A stretch of 64,000 nucleotides of DNA from Motacilla alba alba (lineage: Eukaryota > Chordata > Aves > Passeriformes > Motacillidae). The DNA lies in NCBI RefSeq assembly GCF_015832195.1, contig NC_052017.1, positions 77,873,801 through 77,937,800 on the forward strand, written 5' to 3'. Position 1 is the stretch's first letter, and every line of letters starts with the position of its first letter. Positions 10,501 to 24,724 of the stretch are shown here, in pieces. The position numbers and the translations under genes are program-made. The notes below the pieces were generated by a model, which saw only the letters and a program-made list of their open reading frames with translations, searched no databases and was not told the DNA's origin.

Positions 10501-12434
10501 AATGAACTTAAGATACATTGCCTCATCGCATTGACATCTCTAGCAATGATTTTCAGGGTTGGAAGCCTGAACTCTGCTAAATAGGATGCTGTTAGTTGGA
10601 CTAAGAGAAGTAATGATGGAAACATAGGACTTTCCAAGCACCATGGTTGTGTCTATGCTTCTCCTTGGAAAGAAGTCATGGGTCTTCTTTCCTTGCGTGG
10701 CCAGGTTTCCTTCCAGTCACAGACAGAGCAGGGTGAGGGTTGTACCCAGGTTGTTCATAGAAGACCTTCACACTATGGACACTCCCTACACAGTGATGTG
10801 GACAAACTCTGGAAACCCCTGCTCAGAAACAGCCTGCAGGAAATCAACACTGGGGAAAGACAAAGCATTTTTTCAGTGCTGTGTATCTTCTCAAGAAGCA
10901 GCAGATGTTGCAGGATCACAGGGCGCTGGACAAAGGATGCTGCATTAGACCAATTCTTCTGAGCATTGCATCTCCATAAGTTCTGTTTCTTCTCCTTTGA
11001 CCACTACCCCACAAACAGTGCCACTCCACATGCACACCAAATCCTCATTTTACATCCTTTCTTCCTGTCTGTCTAGTTGTAGTCTCAGCTTCTCATGCCC
11101 CATGTATGCCACACTCAACAAAGCTCCCTCTCACCCTTTGGCCTTCCCTCTCTTCTTCTTGCCTCTACTGTCTTACCTCCCAGGCTGGTAACCAGTACAC
11201 TCTTGCATTTCCACAGAATTTTTCTCCCCAGAACTTATCTCCACTAACTTCCTTTTACAGTCAAGTCTTTGTGAGCATTCCCAGAACCAATTTTCTTCTG
11301 GTCTCTCACCAATGCTGCTGCCATTCCATTCGTCTGCCTTAGTTCCATTCTTCTGCCTCAGACTGATGTTAATGCAAAACATTCTAAGAAAATTCAAAGT
11401 GGCTCTTGAATTGTTCAGCCCTGATGAGCTCCCTCCCAGTTCTTTCTTCTTTTCATAAGAAGAGGCAGTGAAATTTAGCCATGTGAAAGGGAGTTTCACC
11501 AAGTTTCAATCAGAAGGTTTTGTTGTGTTTCAGAACTTTCTCAGACATCGCACCTGAGTTGTCCAGCCTGCAGCCAAAATGCCTCATTTTCCCTTGGTAG
11601 TGTCATTCCCTGCACAGCAAGCTTAGATTTCCTTCCAAGCTTGGATTGACTTTCAGTGAAGAATTCACAGACAGAGCTGTACAAGATTTAGTGAGGAAAA
11701 AAAAGCCTCTCTTCTGACCCTAGATCTCCTCACAGCCTGGCATAATCATATCTTGCCCAGTCACTGGGTCACTCAACTCACAGATGGAGCTGAACTAGAT
11801 TTCTTCTGAGGCAGGTTGCACCCACTGAAAGCAAGCTGTGTGTACCCTCTCCCAAAGGCAAAGCAGCAAATGGTGACTCTATTGTCATTAACACTAATCT
11901 CACTGTCTTGTACTCTTAACCAGGAACCAGAACTTGGTTTGTAAACAGCAGTGTGTTATGCTGAAAAAAACAGGTGCTTGAAGAAGCATGCACAAGAAGC
12001 TCTTTCAGTGCTGCAGGCTGGACTACTGTGCCACAGTGAAGGAAAAGTGCATGTCTCTGTAAACATCAGCATTTAGGTGTTGAAACAAAGCTAAGGTGTG
12101 AACATCAGCCATGAACCTGCAGAGGTCACTGATGGCAGCTGTCTGGAAGCAAAGAAACAGTTCAAGCATCAGCCCTGGAAGAGCACGTGTACTTCCCCTC
12201 ACACAACAGGACAGTCTTGTTTGTGTGTTCTGTTAGGAGGGTTTTCACATAAGAGACCAAGATTCTCTGCCTATGGCAAATGCTCCAGTGGATGGCAAAT
12301 GTCCCAGCTGAGTGATTCTAGCATGCAGTGCACCATGTTCAGTGAAAAGGTGCCCTGCCTTCTCCAGTTTTCATCACCTCACAGACAGCTTGCCTTGTCC
12401 CATATTACCGTGATTTAGGAATGATATTCCCCAA
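7572..12434. other. Gene-free unique DNA
   Basis: AT-rich sequence with open frames of about 110 codons or fewer, none with a recognisable domain, codon pattern or flanking splice signals. No repeat family identified. Conserved regulatory elements could be present but cannot be recognised from one sequence. Confidence 0.5.
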
Positions 12435-12840
12435 TGTAGTGTTCCCATTAGAAGACTCCAAATCATGCACTGCTTGCTCAATCTCTCTTCTCCGTCCCCA
12501 TGGAGGGCTGAAGAGGAGAACTGGAGACACAAAAGATAAAGGTCATGGGCTGAGATGGGAACAGTTTACTGGAAACAGCAATGAGATAAGAAACCAGCAA
12601 TAACAGCAACAGTATTAATAACAGTGTACAAGAGGCGAGTGATTCACACGAGAGGTCATCATGAGGAACACAAATCTACCCCCACAGCTCACCTCCCTCT
12701 ACGTGACCAGGAGGGACCCCTTCCCCACTACAGCTCCTGAAGGTGACATGAGGTGAGGTAGAATAACTTCAGTGTTCTGGCCATGTACCCCCTGGCTGCT
12801 GCCAGGAAAAATTGACCCTTACCTAGCCAGAACCAAGACA
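12435..12840 (-). mobile_element. Old ERVL-like solo LTR
   Basis: Read on the minus strand it begins TGTCTTGGTTCTGGCTAGG and ends ACTACA, giving TGT...ACA termini. The start resembles the widespread avian LTR that opens TGTCCTGGTTTCGGCTGGG. The region at about 12541-12575 resembles the same family's TTAAACCG...TCTCAACCCA R/U5 part. Flanking pentamers CCCAA and CTTAA agree at only three of five bases, so no intact target duplication remains. No internal retroviral genes adjoin it. Family match is from memory, and divergence suggests an old insertion. Confidence 0.6.
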
Positions 12841-15800
12841 CTTAATCATTGCCTATGACTAATTTGGGAATTTGCTGTAAGGACAGTGTCCACATGTAAA
12901 GTCAGCACAATTAGCATGCATTTAATATTACCAGAAATTTTATGTGACATCATCTAGTAGGCTGATTTCTGGCTCAACTAAATCAGTGAACTACTTCTGG
13001 AAAACAAAGTATCGTTGCTTCCTTTTTAACATTCAGATCTACTATTCTAAAGATTTTTGCTTATACATATTAAATCTCTCATGCATGTCCTTTGCAGTTA
13101 GGAGAATATCATAGAGGTCTTACTGCAAAGTGAGTCAACAGTTGAAGCATTATTTTTCAATTTGACTTCAATTGATACTTCCATTTTATGAGACTCCGTC
13201 CTTCACCACACTTCCCACTCCCTGATGGCTCCAGGAGGAGTCTAGCCATTTCATTATCACAAAACTTTGCTCAGAGGAACATCTGCTGATAATGCCAAGA
13301 ATGCAACCTACCACCCAAGCTTTAGCTTCAGCATATCACAGCCACAGAATAGATTTATGTTCTAGATTTTTACATCCGGGAGACACCATATTCAGAGAAA
13401 CAGTTTTTCAAAGTGATGGAGCTCATCTGAGGTTTTCCTAAGTGTGGGAAAGTGGACAGCAAAGGTACCAGTTCTCCTTGCAGCAAGCTCTAAAAAGGAC
13501 CAGACACATCTGGTTTTACCCCAAGTAGATCAGTGGTTGACAATATATCCATGCCTTTCTTAAATTCCTCTTCAAAGTTACTATCAGTCCTCAACACAAA
13601 GACAGCTTTATATCTATACTGATGTAATTTTCTGCATGGTTTCTACATTTGGTTTAGAGCAGAGATTTTTCAGCATTTCATCACATGGATAATCTTTCAG
13701 TATGGATTGGCTGTTATCTCCTAGGCCTTTGAAGCAGCTAAAGTGACTGCTGAATCAAAGGTAAAGAGCCAACAGTGGTAGCTTTCTGCATGGATACTTT
13801 CCCTTTTACAACACTAAAACCTGGTAACAAGGACAGGCTCTGTGTGGTACAAGCCAGGGCACTAGGCCATGGCCTGATCTTCATCTCTGAAGGTTTTAGT
13901 ACTCTGTGCAGTTCTCCCTGAGATGGCTTCACACTTCATTCTTGGCCCAACCAGGCATATTTAGGCTGATGGCCGGAATTCAGCTTGGTAAGGCAAGTGT
14001 CCTGTGCACAGTGACCTTACTCAAATGCTGGTGAATGTCCTGGATCAACAAACACCATTAAGACACAATTTTTCTGCAAGTTTTCTACCATCAACAAGGC
14101 TAAACAGAATACAAAGCTGCATTCTAAAAGAAAGGCTTTCATGACTTTTGTTCTGTTGCTTCCCTTTTCATTGGCAGGGATCAAGTTAAAGAGTCCAAGG
14201 AACTTAAGGCATTTCTAAATCCATTTATTGGCACTTCTGAACTCTGGTGACCGGGTTCAAAATGGTAGTAATAAATTAATGAATAATTCAAAACCACTTA
14301 TGGAAGTCACCCTCAGCAATTTCCCTTCACATCCCATGTACTGAACAGTGAAGACAGCTACAATGGTTGGCTTTATCAGGACATTAAAGCTGTTACAAGG
14401 GTTTAAAAGATAAGAATAGCAGCACACACAATTTCAAGTAGAAGTTACATTATACATGGTGATATCAAGCCAGTGTTCTCATGAAAGCATTCATTTAACG
14501 AGTTTAATGAGAGCAATTTGTCAACAATTTCACACACCATTTGCCTAGAATTCTCCAATGCAGGATTTCACTGCAGGCTCCTCCCCCCCAAATAAAGTGC
14601 ACGTTGTATACAGTTCTGCCGATCATTAATCATCTTTTCAGCGCTGCAAGTTCAATGCTGCTTTCCCAGTAGGAATCCAAGGGAGCAACATAGCCAAAAG
14701 AGGGAAAAGTCATGGGAAAAGAAGAATATAAATGTTCACTTCACCAAAACAAAAGTAAAAAACAAAATACAAGAGCAGAACTCCCAAACCCTAGTAGGAC
14801 TATCCTTGTCTGTCTACGGTAGCTTCTTGTAACATCAGCTTCTGGAGCTCTACTTTTTCCTTGAGCTGAGTGTATAACCATCAAATCCAAATTGTGCTTT
14901 TTTCACCTTAAAAGTTTAAAGCAGAGGTTAACAGCATCAGTTAATTTAATATACAAAAGAAGTATTTACAAAAATTACAAAAAATTCAAACCACTTCTTG
15001 CTCTCATAATGTCATCAGCTTCTGGAATTGTTGCATTTTGCTTTTCAACTCTGTCCAATTCAAAGATAACTCATTCTAAAAAAAAATATAAACCCAAAAA
15101 CCATGTATTTATTGAAATTTTATCTGCAAAAAACTTGACTTAATAAATAACAACTGAAGAAGTCATTAATGTTGATTGTCATGCATTTTTCTCCTAACCA
15201 AGATGACTGAAGGAAAAACATATGGAAACTAATTAAAAAGACCAGGAGTGAGGTTTCCTGGAAGTAACTGATACTGTTGGTAAATCTGGGACTTATAAAT
15301 TATTCTCGTTCATGAAGGAAGAGAGGCAGATGTTTCTGCTATTTCAACAAGGAGCTAGGGGAGAGCAAGTAAAAATGAAAAGAAAAATCAATAGAAGAAC
15401 AATGAACCTCTAAATACACAATCCAACTGGTATTACACACTTCCTTCTTTTCTCTGATGCTCATAGTAAGTTTGAAGGCTTTGAGAAGTGGAGAAGAAAT
15501 CCCTTGACATGATCTTATTAAAAAAATCCAAGACACCAATAACTATAGCTTATTTCATCTTATATGGACTTGCGCAGTAGGAATATGGGCAAAAGAAAGC
15601 ATTAAGTTTACTTTTAAATAACTGAACTTTTAAAAATATGTAGGAAGAATTGCCAGTTCTGCAATATGTTTTATGTTATGCTTAAACAATATTGAAATCC
15701 TTAATGAAGTAAAAGAAAAAGGGAAATAGGTGGAGCTGTAAGTTTATATTCAACACAGGATCCCTCCCTCTTGCAGGAAAGGCATTTTAGGAAGGTTGTG

Positions 15801-16346
15801 AGAAGACAGTGGAGGACAGGGGCAGCTGTACTGAGCACGTCTAATGGGGCAAGACATGGCTCAAACTACAGAGCATTTCCACGGTGACAAAGTGCTGCTG
15901 TCATCTACACTGGCAGCATTTTCAACCCAGCAGTGCTCTGTTTCACTAACTGTGGTCTCTCTTGCCAGAGGCATCTGAAAGGAGAAAGTTGTTTTCTGAA
16001 GTGCAGCAAATCAAGATTTTACTATTTTGGCCTTCAGCAATTATCAATAAAAGGTTAAATGAAATGTAGGCTTGCATATATGCATAACTGCACGTACATG
16101 ACAAACAGAAAACCACTCCTTTTAATTTTTTTGGTATCTATTTAAAGCTATGTGTATTCTTCTGAATACTCATCCACCCACCTACCTTTCAACAGTTAAA
16201 AAAAGAACTTTAAAAATTTCCAGAAATACGTGATACTGCATCTGAAGGAATTAAGATGTTCCATCTCAGCTGCTGTTATCCTACAGGCTTTCAAGAGATT
16301 GTCCTTCATGGGGGAAAAAAAATAAATTCATATAGAAAGGTCAGGG
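12841..16346. other. Gene-free unique DNA
   Basis: AT-rich, with short A runs around 15080 and many stops in all frames. The longest open frames are under 90 codons and unrecognised. Nothing further to annotate by eye. Confidence 0.5.
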
Positions 16347-16373
16347 ATATATATATATATATTTTTTTTTTTT
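16347..16373. repeat. (AT)8 followed by T12
   Basis: Eight AT dinucleotides directly joined to a twelve-base T run. Confidence 0.9.
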
Positions 16374-16442
16374 AATTAACATTCTAAACATTGTATTTTT
16401 TTTCCTTCCTGGAAGCTGTTGAAGGGCTGTCAATGGTTGGCT

Positions 16443-16489
16443 AAAATAAAATAAAATAAAATAAAATAAAATAAAATAAAATAAAATAA
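16443..16489. repeat. (AAAAT)9 microsatellite
   Basis: Nine perfect AAAAT units in a row, followed by AA. Perfect pentanucleotide arrays of this length are usually polymorphic. Confidence 0.95.
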
Positions 16490-16908
16490 CCTGCTTCCCT
16501 GACCCAGGTGTCCAGGTATAAACCTGTCCAGATTAGTCAAAAAGAAGCTATTGCAGAAAATCCACATGTGGAAGGGTTTTTCTATGTCTGTCTACTGTCT
16601 AGATTTAATGTTTTTTTCTGGCTGCTGTAATGCATGGTAAGCTACCATCACCAGTCCCAAATTTAGGAAAGTAATCACTTAGAAACTTCAGAACTGAGCT
16701 TTGAAAATGCACCTCTGGCCATAGTTTACATAACGGTTACAGTCAGAAAGATCCTGTAAAAATGACATGAAGATGATGTAATAGTGTCAGCCACAAAAAT
16801 TTCTATTTGTTCAATTAGCAAGGTCAGGCTAAAAGGCATTCTCTTTTTCTTTTATTCCCATGCCACAAAATTCAGTGTTGCTGAAGAGCTCCAGAGTGCA
16901 TTTCTGTG

Positions 16909-17676
16909 TCATAGAATCATTAAGGTTGGAAAAGACCTAAGATCATCGAGTCCAGCTGTTAATTCAGCACTACGAAGTCCATCACTAAACCACATTCCCA
17001 AGCACCACATGCCTCTAAATGCCTGTTAAATATTTCCAGGGATGATGATTACACAACTTCCCTGGGCAGCCTCTTCTGATGCTGGACAACTATTTCTGTG
17101 AGCAATTTTTTCTGCTATCCAATCTAAATCTCTCCTGGCACAACTTGAGGCCATTTCATCTTGTCCTGTCACTTGTTACCTGAGAGAAGAGACCAGTGCT
17201 TACCCCACTCCACCATCCCTTCAGGCAGTGATAAGGTCCCCCCTCAGCCTCCTCTTCTGCAGGCTAAACATCCCCATCTCCCTCAGCTGCTCCTCAGTGG
17301 ACTTGTGTGCCAAGCCCTTCACCAGCTCTGCTGCCCTTCTCCAGCACCTCAGTGTCCTTCCTGAACTGAGGAGCCCAGTAGTGTACACAGAAGTCAAGCT
17401 GTGCCCTCACCAGTGCCAGATACAGGGGGACAATCACTGCCCTGGTCCTGCTGGCCACACGATTGCTGATCCAATCCAGGATGCCATTGGCCTTCTTGGC
17501 CACCTGAGCACACGCTGGCTCATGTTCAGCCAACTGTTGACCAGCCCTCCCAGGTCCTGTTCCAACGGGCAGCTTTCCAGCTACCCAAGTGCAGGACCCA
17601 GCACTTTGCCTTGTTGAACCTCATACAATTGCCCTTAGTCCGTCAATCCAGGCTGTCCAGACCCCTTTGCAGAGCA
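16909..17676 (-). mobile_element. CR1 LINE, 5'-truncated (3' end of ORF2 plus 3' UTR)
   Basis: The left end, TCATAGAATCATTAAGGTTGG, is the reverse complement of the typical avian CR1 3' terminus (...CCAACC...ATGATTCTATGA), so the element is on the minus strand. At 17294-17533 its decayed ORF2 still reads [27 protein letters not shown] and WAPQFRKD, C-terminal reverse-transcriptase-side motifs of CR1. A frame break after about residue 65 of that block shows it is dead. CR1 elements are chicken-repeat-1 non-LTR retrotransposons that are usually truncated at the 5' end on insertion. This is the longest CR1 copy in the window. The right boundary is approximate. Confidence 0.93.
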
Positions 17677-20600
17677 ATAGGCACTACAGGAGAAGAAAGA
17701 CTGACTTAACATTTTGCACATAAAGACATCCTGTGGACACTTAAGAGCCCCCTGAAAAATGCTGGAAGCCTTGGGCCATACAGGTCTTTTATCAACAGAA
17801 ACTTCTGCATTATTATTATTATGTGTGCCAAACCCTTCTCAAAGCAGAATCTGTGAGAGCCCCAGGAAGTTCCAATGGCTGGCTCAATAACAGCTTCTCC
17901 TGCATGCAGACTCTGGATGCTCAGGGCAGTGACAGAGGCAGGATCTCCCCAGAACTGGCTACACCCATGGGTGAGAGACCAAGGATATGCCTATGGAGGA
18001 AAATTCTCAACCCCTACTGTGAACACTGGATCAAATAATTCCTCTTTGAAAAGTAAAGATATACCAGGAGTACTCATTGCAGTTTCTTCCCTGTTATATA
18101 GCTACTCCTACACCACACATCTTTCTGCCAAAGGATGTGATCCTGACCTGAATTAGCAATAGGCATGTGTAAAACATGTTGCTTAAATACTAAACCTCAG
18201 ACAACTAAAGATGAGAGTGTATTGGTTTACTTAATACTTTAACTAGTTCTGTTACCACATCATGAGATATATAGAGACCATCTTAAGGATACGCCCCATG
18301 GAAGAAAGTGGATAAAAGGCTGTAAGGATGCTTTTAACTCCATGCAGTCTCAGGTAGACAGCCAAAAGTCTACAGGTATGCACAAGAAAATTCCATCCCC
18401 ATGACATGCTTCAAAGATACTTTTTTAAAAGTGATCATGGTGCAGGAGCCAAAACTCTCTAAAAGAAAATCAGAAGGTAGGCTCACGTCTCCCTCTGATG
18501 TAAAAACATACTATATCTCATGCCATCTTTGTGGAACTTGCTGACGCGGGAGATTGTGGATACAGAAAGCATTGTCAGATTCAGAAATGATCATGCAAAT
18601 TTATGAACAGTAGGTCCATAACAGAGAGGCAATAGGAGGGAATGCACCCTGTGACATCCCTAATCCAACTGTGTATCCAGTGCAATCTATTGGGAATGCA
18701 CCAGGGAAAATTACTAAGGTTGCACAATCTCATTAAAGGGCAACTGTAGGTATCCTTGCTGCTGAAGAGGAAGTGTACTGGGAAACACAGCTGGTCTGAT
18801 TTTGTGGAGCATTTTGAGAATCTATGTCCTTCTTCACAGGCACTTAAAATCTCTACTGCTTGCAACTACGTCAGGAATCTGTGTGACATTCAGCAGACAT
18901 GCCTCAAAACTATTGAAGTCTGTGATCATGTTTTCTGTACTGGATGGAGCTGTGTTAACATTGATATAACGAGCAGCTCTAGAGTTATTTCATTATTTCA
19001 AAAGTCTGAAGAAAAATAGCATTGTAGTTTTGTGTTCTTTTATCCAACTCCTGTCTGCAATGATGGTGGAGTCAGGCACCAGTCTACTGCTTAAATCTAG
19101 CATCTCAGCCCCAAACATCCCCACATTGCTATTCCCTAATGCATATTTGTGACAAACTTGGAACAACATCTGACCTTTGAGGCCTCTATCCACTTCCCTG
19201 CTGCCTGCCAAGAAATTCTGGCTAACACTTAAAGAAGATATCTCACCACTGACCTGGCACTGTGAGTTATCAGCCCACAGTGAGGCCCCTGCAGCTTAGT
19301 AAAACAGTGCCCCAATACCCCAGGATTCCTAACCCTGCACATTCATACCCCATGTTTGTCAGAGTAGTGCAACTGAGCTTTAGTATTGCATCATTATTAA
19401 TTTGTAGTACGTGTGCTCTTTTGCCTTCAAAAATAAAATAAAAAGTCTGAATTCCAACAGAAAAGGGTGAGGGAATACAATTAATCAGGGGTAACAGTCA
19501 ACAGCTCTCTGTAAGTGCTTTGTCCTTTCAGATGAGTTGGTGGAGGCAATGCGACTGGTCTTAGAAGTCATCTTAGAACTTGCTACACTTATACCAAGAT
19601 ATATATACTTTTTCATATTCAGGATGGCTGTCCCCGCTTCAAGCTTTCCTGAAGATGTTGCTAAAACTTTGGAAACTGTATATCTTTACATAAGATATTA
19701 ATGAAGTTCTTGTAAAATTTAGAAACTCTCCCAAGAAAAAAGCCCTGGCATGTTTAACAAATTACAGTAGGACTGGGTGCTTAAGTAGGTACCATTGCTT
19801 TTAGGTTATGTCACTGCAAGGTTTGGAAAGATGAAACTTAGGTCATTTTCATGCAGAAGTCTCAAGGTTAGTGAGAGTCTCAGAAGTTTACTTGGGAAAG
19901 GCAGATTATGTGAACTGTGCTGGGCCCATGTTTATTTAATCCAGTTACAAGACTTCTGGTGATGAAGACAATTTCTCCAGTACTTCCACATGCTTGCCCT
20001 GAGAGGCTTTTTCCTAATATCAAACTTGAATCTTCCTTGCTGCGCCTGTCTAGATTTTGCTCTATCCACCATGGACACGAAGTGTTCACATATATGACCA
20101 CAGGTATCCTACCTCCTCCCTCCTCCGTCTCTGAGATGAAAGAAGCCACTTCATTATGTCCTTCACTGAGATAAATACTGTTAAGAGCCCTGATCATCCT
20201 CGTAAGTGGTTTCAGATTTCCTCTCCCTAAGCTTCAAGTGTGTCTAAACCCAGCACCCAGAGCGAAGCACAATATCCCAGTTAAAACCTTACCAGAACTG
20301 ACTGTCCTGCACAGTGCTGGGGCTCCTTCGCCACCGCTCCATTCTCCCTTGGATTGGGAGCTTTGCTGTCGGGGCAGCAGCTCTACATTGTTGATTTATG
20401 TCCAGCTTTTGACCCATCTATAGGCTCTGCGTACAGGCACAGGCAGCTGTATTCTCTTGCCTGTTTGAGTTGCTGCAGCCTCAGTGGAACTGATAAATAG
20501 ACTGCGGTAGATTTATAGTCAGTGAGCAGATGACTCAAAATTGCACAGACTTTGCTTTTATTTCTTCTTTACTTTATCAACAGACTCAAACTCCACAGAG

Positions 20601-21789
20601 TGTATAAATTCCACAAACTTTTCTTTTCTTTTTGGACTTTGGAAAAGTGCAGGTCAGGCAGTGGGAGTCGTTCGTACAGGACACTGCTTACCCCTACATG
20701 TGCTCATGCTCCAAAAACCAGTTTGCATTCCCTCAGGATTATACAGTTTATACATAAATATGTCCTTCTTATTTGGAAATGCTCCTCAGTCTTGGATTTC
20801 AAGAGGAGTGCAGCTACTCCAGACTAAAAGTGGATCTTGGTTATGAAGATAATTTGCCACACAAAGCAATGTGCAGTAGGAGACTCAGGACTGGGAAGAA
20901 AAGTTGGTCTGCCGCATACTGAGTAACTTCAGATTTACACATCTGGAGCTTAAATTCCCAAACCCAGCAATTAGCACAGAAAAAGCATTGGGAGAACAAA
21001 ATTTCTAGAAACTATTGACAGTTGTTCAGCAGATAGGAACAGGCATGGAAGAAATGATTTTAGGAAGGTCAAAAAACCCTCTTAAAGTAAAAACTACCAA
21101 AGAAATTAAAAAAAAAGGAAATATATCTGAAAAAGTGATACTACAAAAAACATAGGCCTGTTTTTTAAGTTATTCTTTTAATAATAAAGAAAATATTTCT
21201 TGTAATATTTAAACAGGAAAATTTTGAACCGTTCCCAATATTCTACACTCTTTGAAAACAGAAAAGAAAAAAGTAAAAATATTCTAGACTACACATCAGA
21301 CATTGATTTGCCAGGCTATGCTGATTCATTGATGGAAGTGTCAGCAATACATCTCAGAAAGGGAGCCAAAAGCATAAGGGATAGTTCAGCTTATGGGGTG
21401 TAGCTGTTAGAAAACTAAGAATTTATATAAATCAACCCCAGACTTCACTGTGTGGGGAGAGAGTGGAACTTGAACATCACCACGCGAAATGATGTGGTCC
21501 TACCGCATACTCGAGCTTGTTCGGTTTACTGTAATACCCAATCTGCCAATATTCATTTCTTAATGAAAAACTTACATCTGGGAAACTACGTCCCCATCAA
21601 AGTGACAAAACCCACATCCTGCTTAAATTTCATTCACTTGAATGACATATCCATGGAAAATCACTGCAAAGCAAATCAGAGTTACAAGAGAAGCAGACAA
21701 GAAAAAAGCATTATATTTAGTAAAACTAAAAGCATGTCTTTTTTTCCAAAGAAGCCAGGCAAGTATATTTGCTACAACCTACTCAATTA
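17677..21789. other. Gene-free unique DNA
   Basis: Mixed-composition DNA between a CR1 copy and an A-rich tract. Open frames are about 105 codons or fewer with no recognised product. No RNA gene or named repeat seen. Confidence 0.5.
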
Positions 21790-21970
21790 GAAAAAAAAAA
21801 AAAAAAACAAAAACAAAAATAAGAACACACACACAAAACCCCCAAACAACAAAAAAAACCAAACCTCCAAACCAACAAAAAACCCCCAAACAACAAAAAA
21901 CAAAAGTAAACAAACAAAAAAAGACCCTAAACACCCAACAAAAAACACCAAATAAAAAAAAAACACTTAA
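21790..21970. repeat. A-rich CAAA/ACCC low-complexity tract
   Basis: About 180 bases of A runs and C-containing units (ACACACACAAAACCCCC, AACAACAAAAAA, CCAAACAACAAA), with almost no T. It creates long artefactual lysine/threonine/proline open frames. The longest of the A-rich tracts here. Confidence 0.85.
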
Positions 21971-24724
21971 AAAATATCTCCCCAAGCCCCCATGTAACAG
22001 AATCACAGATTCCCTGAGGTTTTTTGTTGAAACTAGAAACCACATTCTGTTGAATACCTCTGATAAAGAAACAGGTCTTTCTGTAGAAGTGAAAGAGTTA
22101 ATATCTAGATATCTGAAATACTCCCACCTTTCCCTGCTGCTGGAGCTGTCTGCACATAATTTGAGAAAGTTGAATTAAAGGAAAAGAATACTGTATGCAT
22201 ACCATGTTAAACTATGAGTATGAAAAGAATGTATGTGAAAATCTTTCATATTTTCTGCTTGCCTTTAATTAGAGATGGATTCCTGATCTTGATTATCCTA
22301 AGCAGAAAATCAAGACCAGTCCCTGAAACCAGTCTTCCCTTTGTGGGCCTCCTCTTGATTTATGTAGGGCTTTAAACAACACAAAAACCCCCAGAGCTGG
22401 GGTTACTGTTCTTTCACATTAGTTACTTTTTTTGAGGCTGTAGATGGGCCTATGCTTTAGGATATTTATTTCCTGTTACGCCTTGCATTACAAGAAAAGA
22501 GAGAGCTGGGAAAAACCACTACAGAAAGTGATACACTTTCAAAATCATATTTTGTTAACCATTTTATTATCTTTTGATTCAGAGTCCTCCCATTTTAAGA
22601 TGCTCCTCCTGACAACCCATCTGTTTTGGTTTGGATAATACTATGCCACTTTTAAGACAATTAAATCTGTTGCAGAATATTTTCTGATAACTGCTCTTGG
22701 CTCATTTAAAGCAGCACCCAGATACCTTGAATAGCTTATTTGACCTAATGAGGCTCCAGCCACTTTGCCATAGGAACTAAGGCAATGATATTTTGGGACA
22801 AGCTACACTTTCAGGTGTGACAAAATAATATGACAAAGTCAAAATTCTGAAGTAGTTGCTTGTGTGGTTCACAGCTTGCAGAGGGAGAGATTAAAAAAAA
22901 AGGTAAAAGGAGAAAGGGAAAATTATAATGCTAGGAATAAAAGGCATGAACACTGTAAATTAAAGGGTTTACTATCACACATTTTAGCTGTATGTTCTCT
23001 TCCTGCATGTACAGAGAAAGATTTGAGGCCGACAGCTCCCCCACAGAACCTTGAAAGATTTAGAATCCTCCTTCTGCCCCATGGCAACATAGAGGAAGAC
23101 AGGGAGGCTGAAAACACTCTCTGTTTCTTATGCTCTTAGGCAAAGCAGCGCTTGTCCTACCTTTGGGAGGAAGGAGGGACTGGCTGATCTCAGGAGAGAC
23201 CAACTGACCAAATTTCACTGTCATCCAGCCCATTGGAGGGAATACTGCATGGAAAATGTTGACACTAGGGCAGAGGGAACATGGTATATCCAAAGCAGGA
23301 AACTTAGCCCAAATCAAGACAGAGCGGAGCCTGCTCCAGTACAAAGCAGGGACTACATTGCTATGGCAGATGCAACAGTCCAGCAGGTTGCTCAATTAGA
23401 TGTATGTGTTGGGTTACAAAGCCATTACACAAAACATCCAAGTCTCAACTGTTTTCCAAAATGAGTGAAGGTAGAGGGTCAGTAACATGAAATGCTTATA
23501 CCCCGGTAAAGTTCTCATTAGCCAAACGGGGAAAAAAGAAAAACCTGGTTTGCATTTGTTTTCTCCTAAAGCCAAAGGCTAACACATCACTGTACAGCAC
23601 TGACAATTTCTAAAGTTATAAAGAGATCAGCCATTATACTTCACCTTTGTTTTAGAACTTTTTCATCTGTTTCACATTTCTTGGCTCTTTTACACAGTAC
23701 TTTTAATAGAAATCTGACCACCATGACTACAGTACTATAGTGTACAATCCTATCAGCTTGGGGGATATGGATGGCTCATCAGCAAGAACATGTGAGGAGC
23801 ACAAATCCCAGCAGACTGACAGAGTCTTTGTCATGGCAGATTTCACTCTGCACAGCAAGAACATGTGCACAGACATGACATATGAGAGGTCTGTACCAAC
23901 TGAGGAGCATGCAGCTCTCCTTAACTCACCTCTTTGAGGTGGCCACGCAGCCCACATTTGCCACTCTGAGGAGTCAGTAAGAGTGGTTTCTTCTGGAGCT
24001 CCACACACTTATGGAGGCCAGCACTCAAATGTAGTTACTGCACTCCAAAAACTTTTATGAAGTTGTTCCCTTAATTTAATTTCAAAGCCCTGCAGGACTA
24101 ATTACTTGACCAGTAAAGAAACAGCCAAGTAATTTGCATACAGATGAACACTCATATATATTTTTTTTAATTTGAAAGTGACTTGCAGTTGAAGTTGCTT
24201 TGATTTAGACTGTATTTCTGTAGATCTTGAAAAATGTAACACCAAATTCTCCTTCAATTACCTTTAATAAGATAACTAGCACCATTAATCACATCTAGGT
24301 AAATTCAGTAACCTTGCATAGGCAAGTAATTGAATCCTTACACTGTCTGTCACTCCCTGACATGCATATTACTGACCTGATTTACAATTTAGCTGTGTGA
24401 AAAAGCTTGTATATGATTAACATTGGTCCTCAGGAATAGAAGAACAAAGTTTTACATAATGTCTGACAAAAAGAGAGGGGAAAGATTTCTTTGGAAAGTT
24501 GTACTGGGCAAAGGGAAAATAACAAAAGTACATTGGAAAAGGGAAGGCACCAGTCACAATCTTCTTTCAAAGTAAAGTTACTATAATCATTATGAAATCT
24601 TTGCATGAAAACTGTAGACTATGCCTTACTCCTCTCACGGCTCACACAAGCACACCACATAACAGAAGAAACAAGGGAGTGAAGAAACACTGAAGAGCCG
24701 CATCTCAACGTTTATCACCCTGCA
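21971..24724. other. Gene-free unique DNA
   Basis: No gene, RNA or repeat family recognised. The short open frames overlap on both strands without any consistent coding signal. Confidence 0.5.

Noticed and set aside
21642..22178. 178-codon open frame rich in Lys, Thr and Pro
   Set aside because: Most of it translates the A-rich low-complexity tract at 21790-21970.
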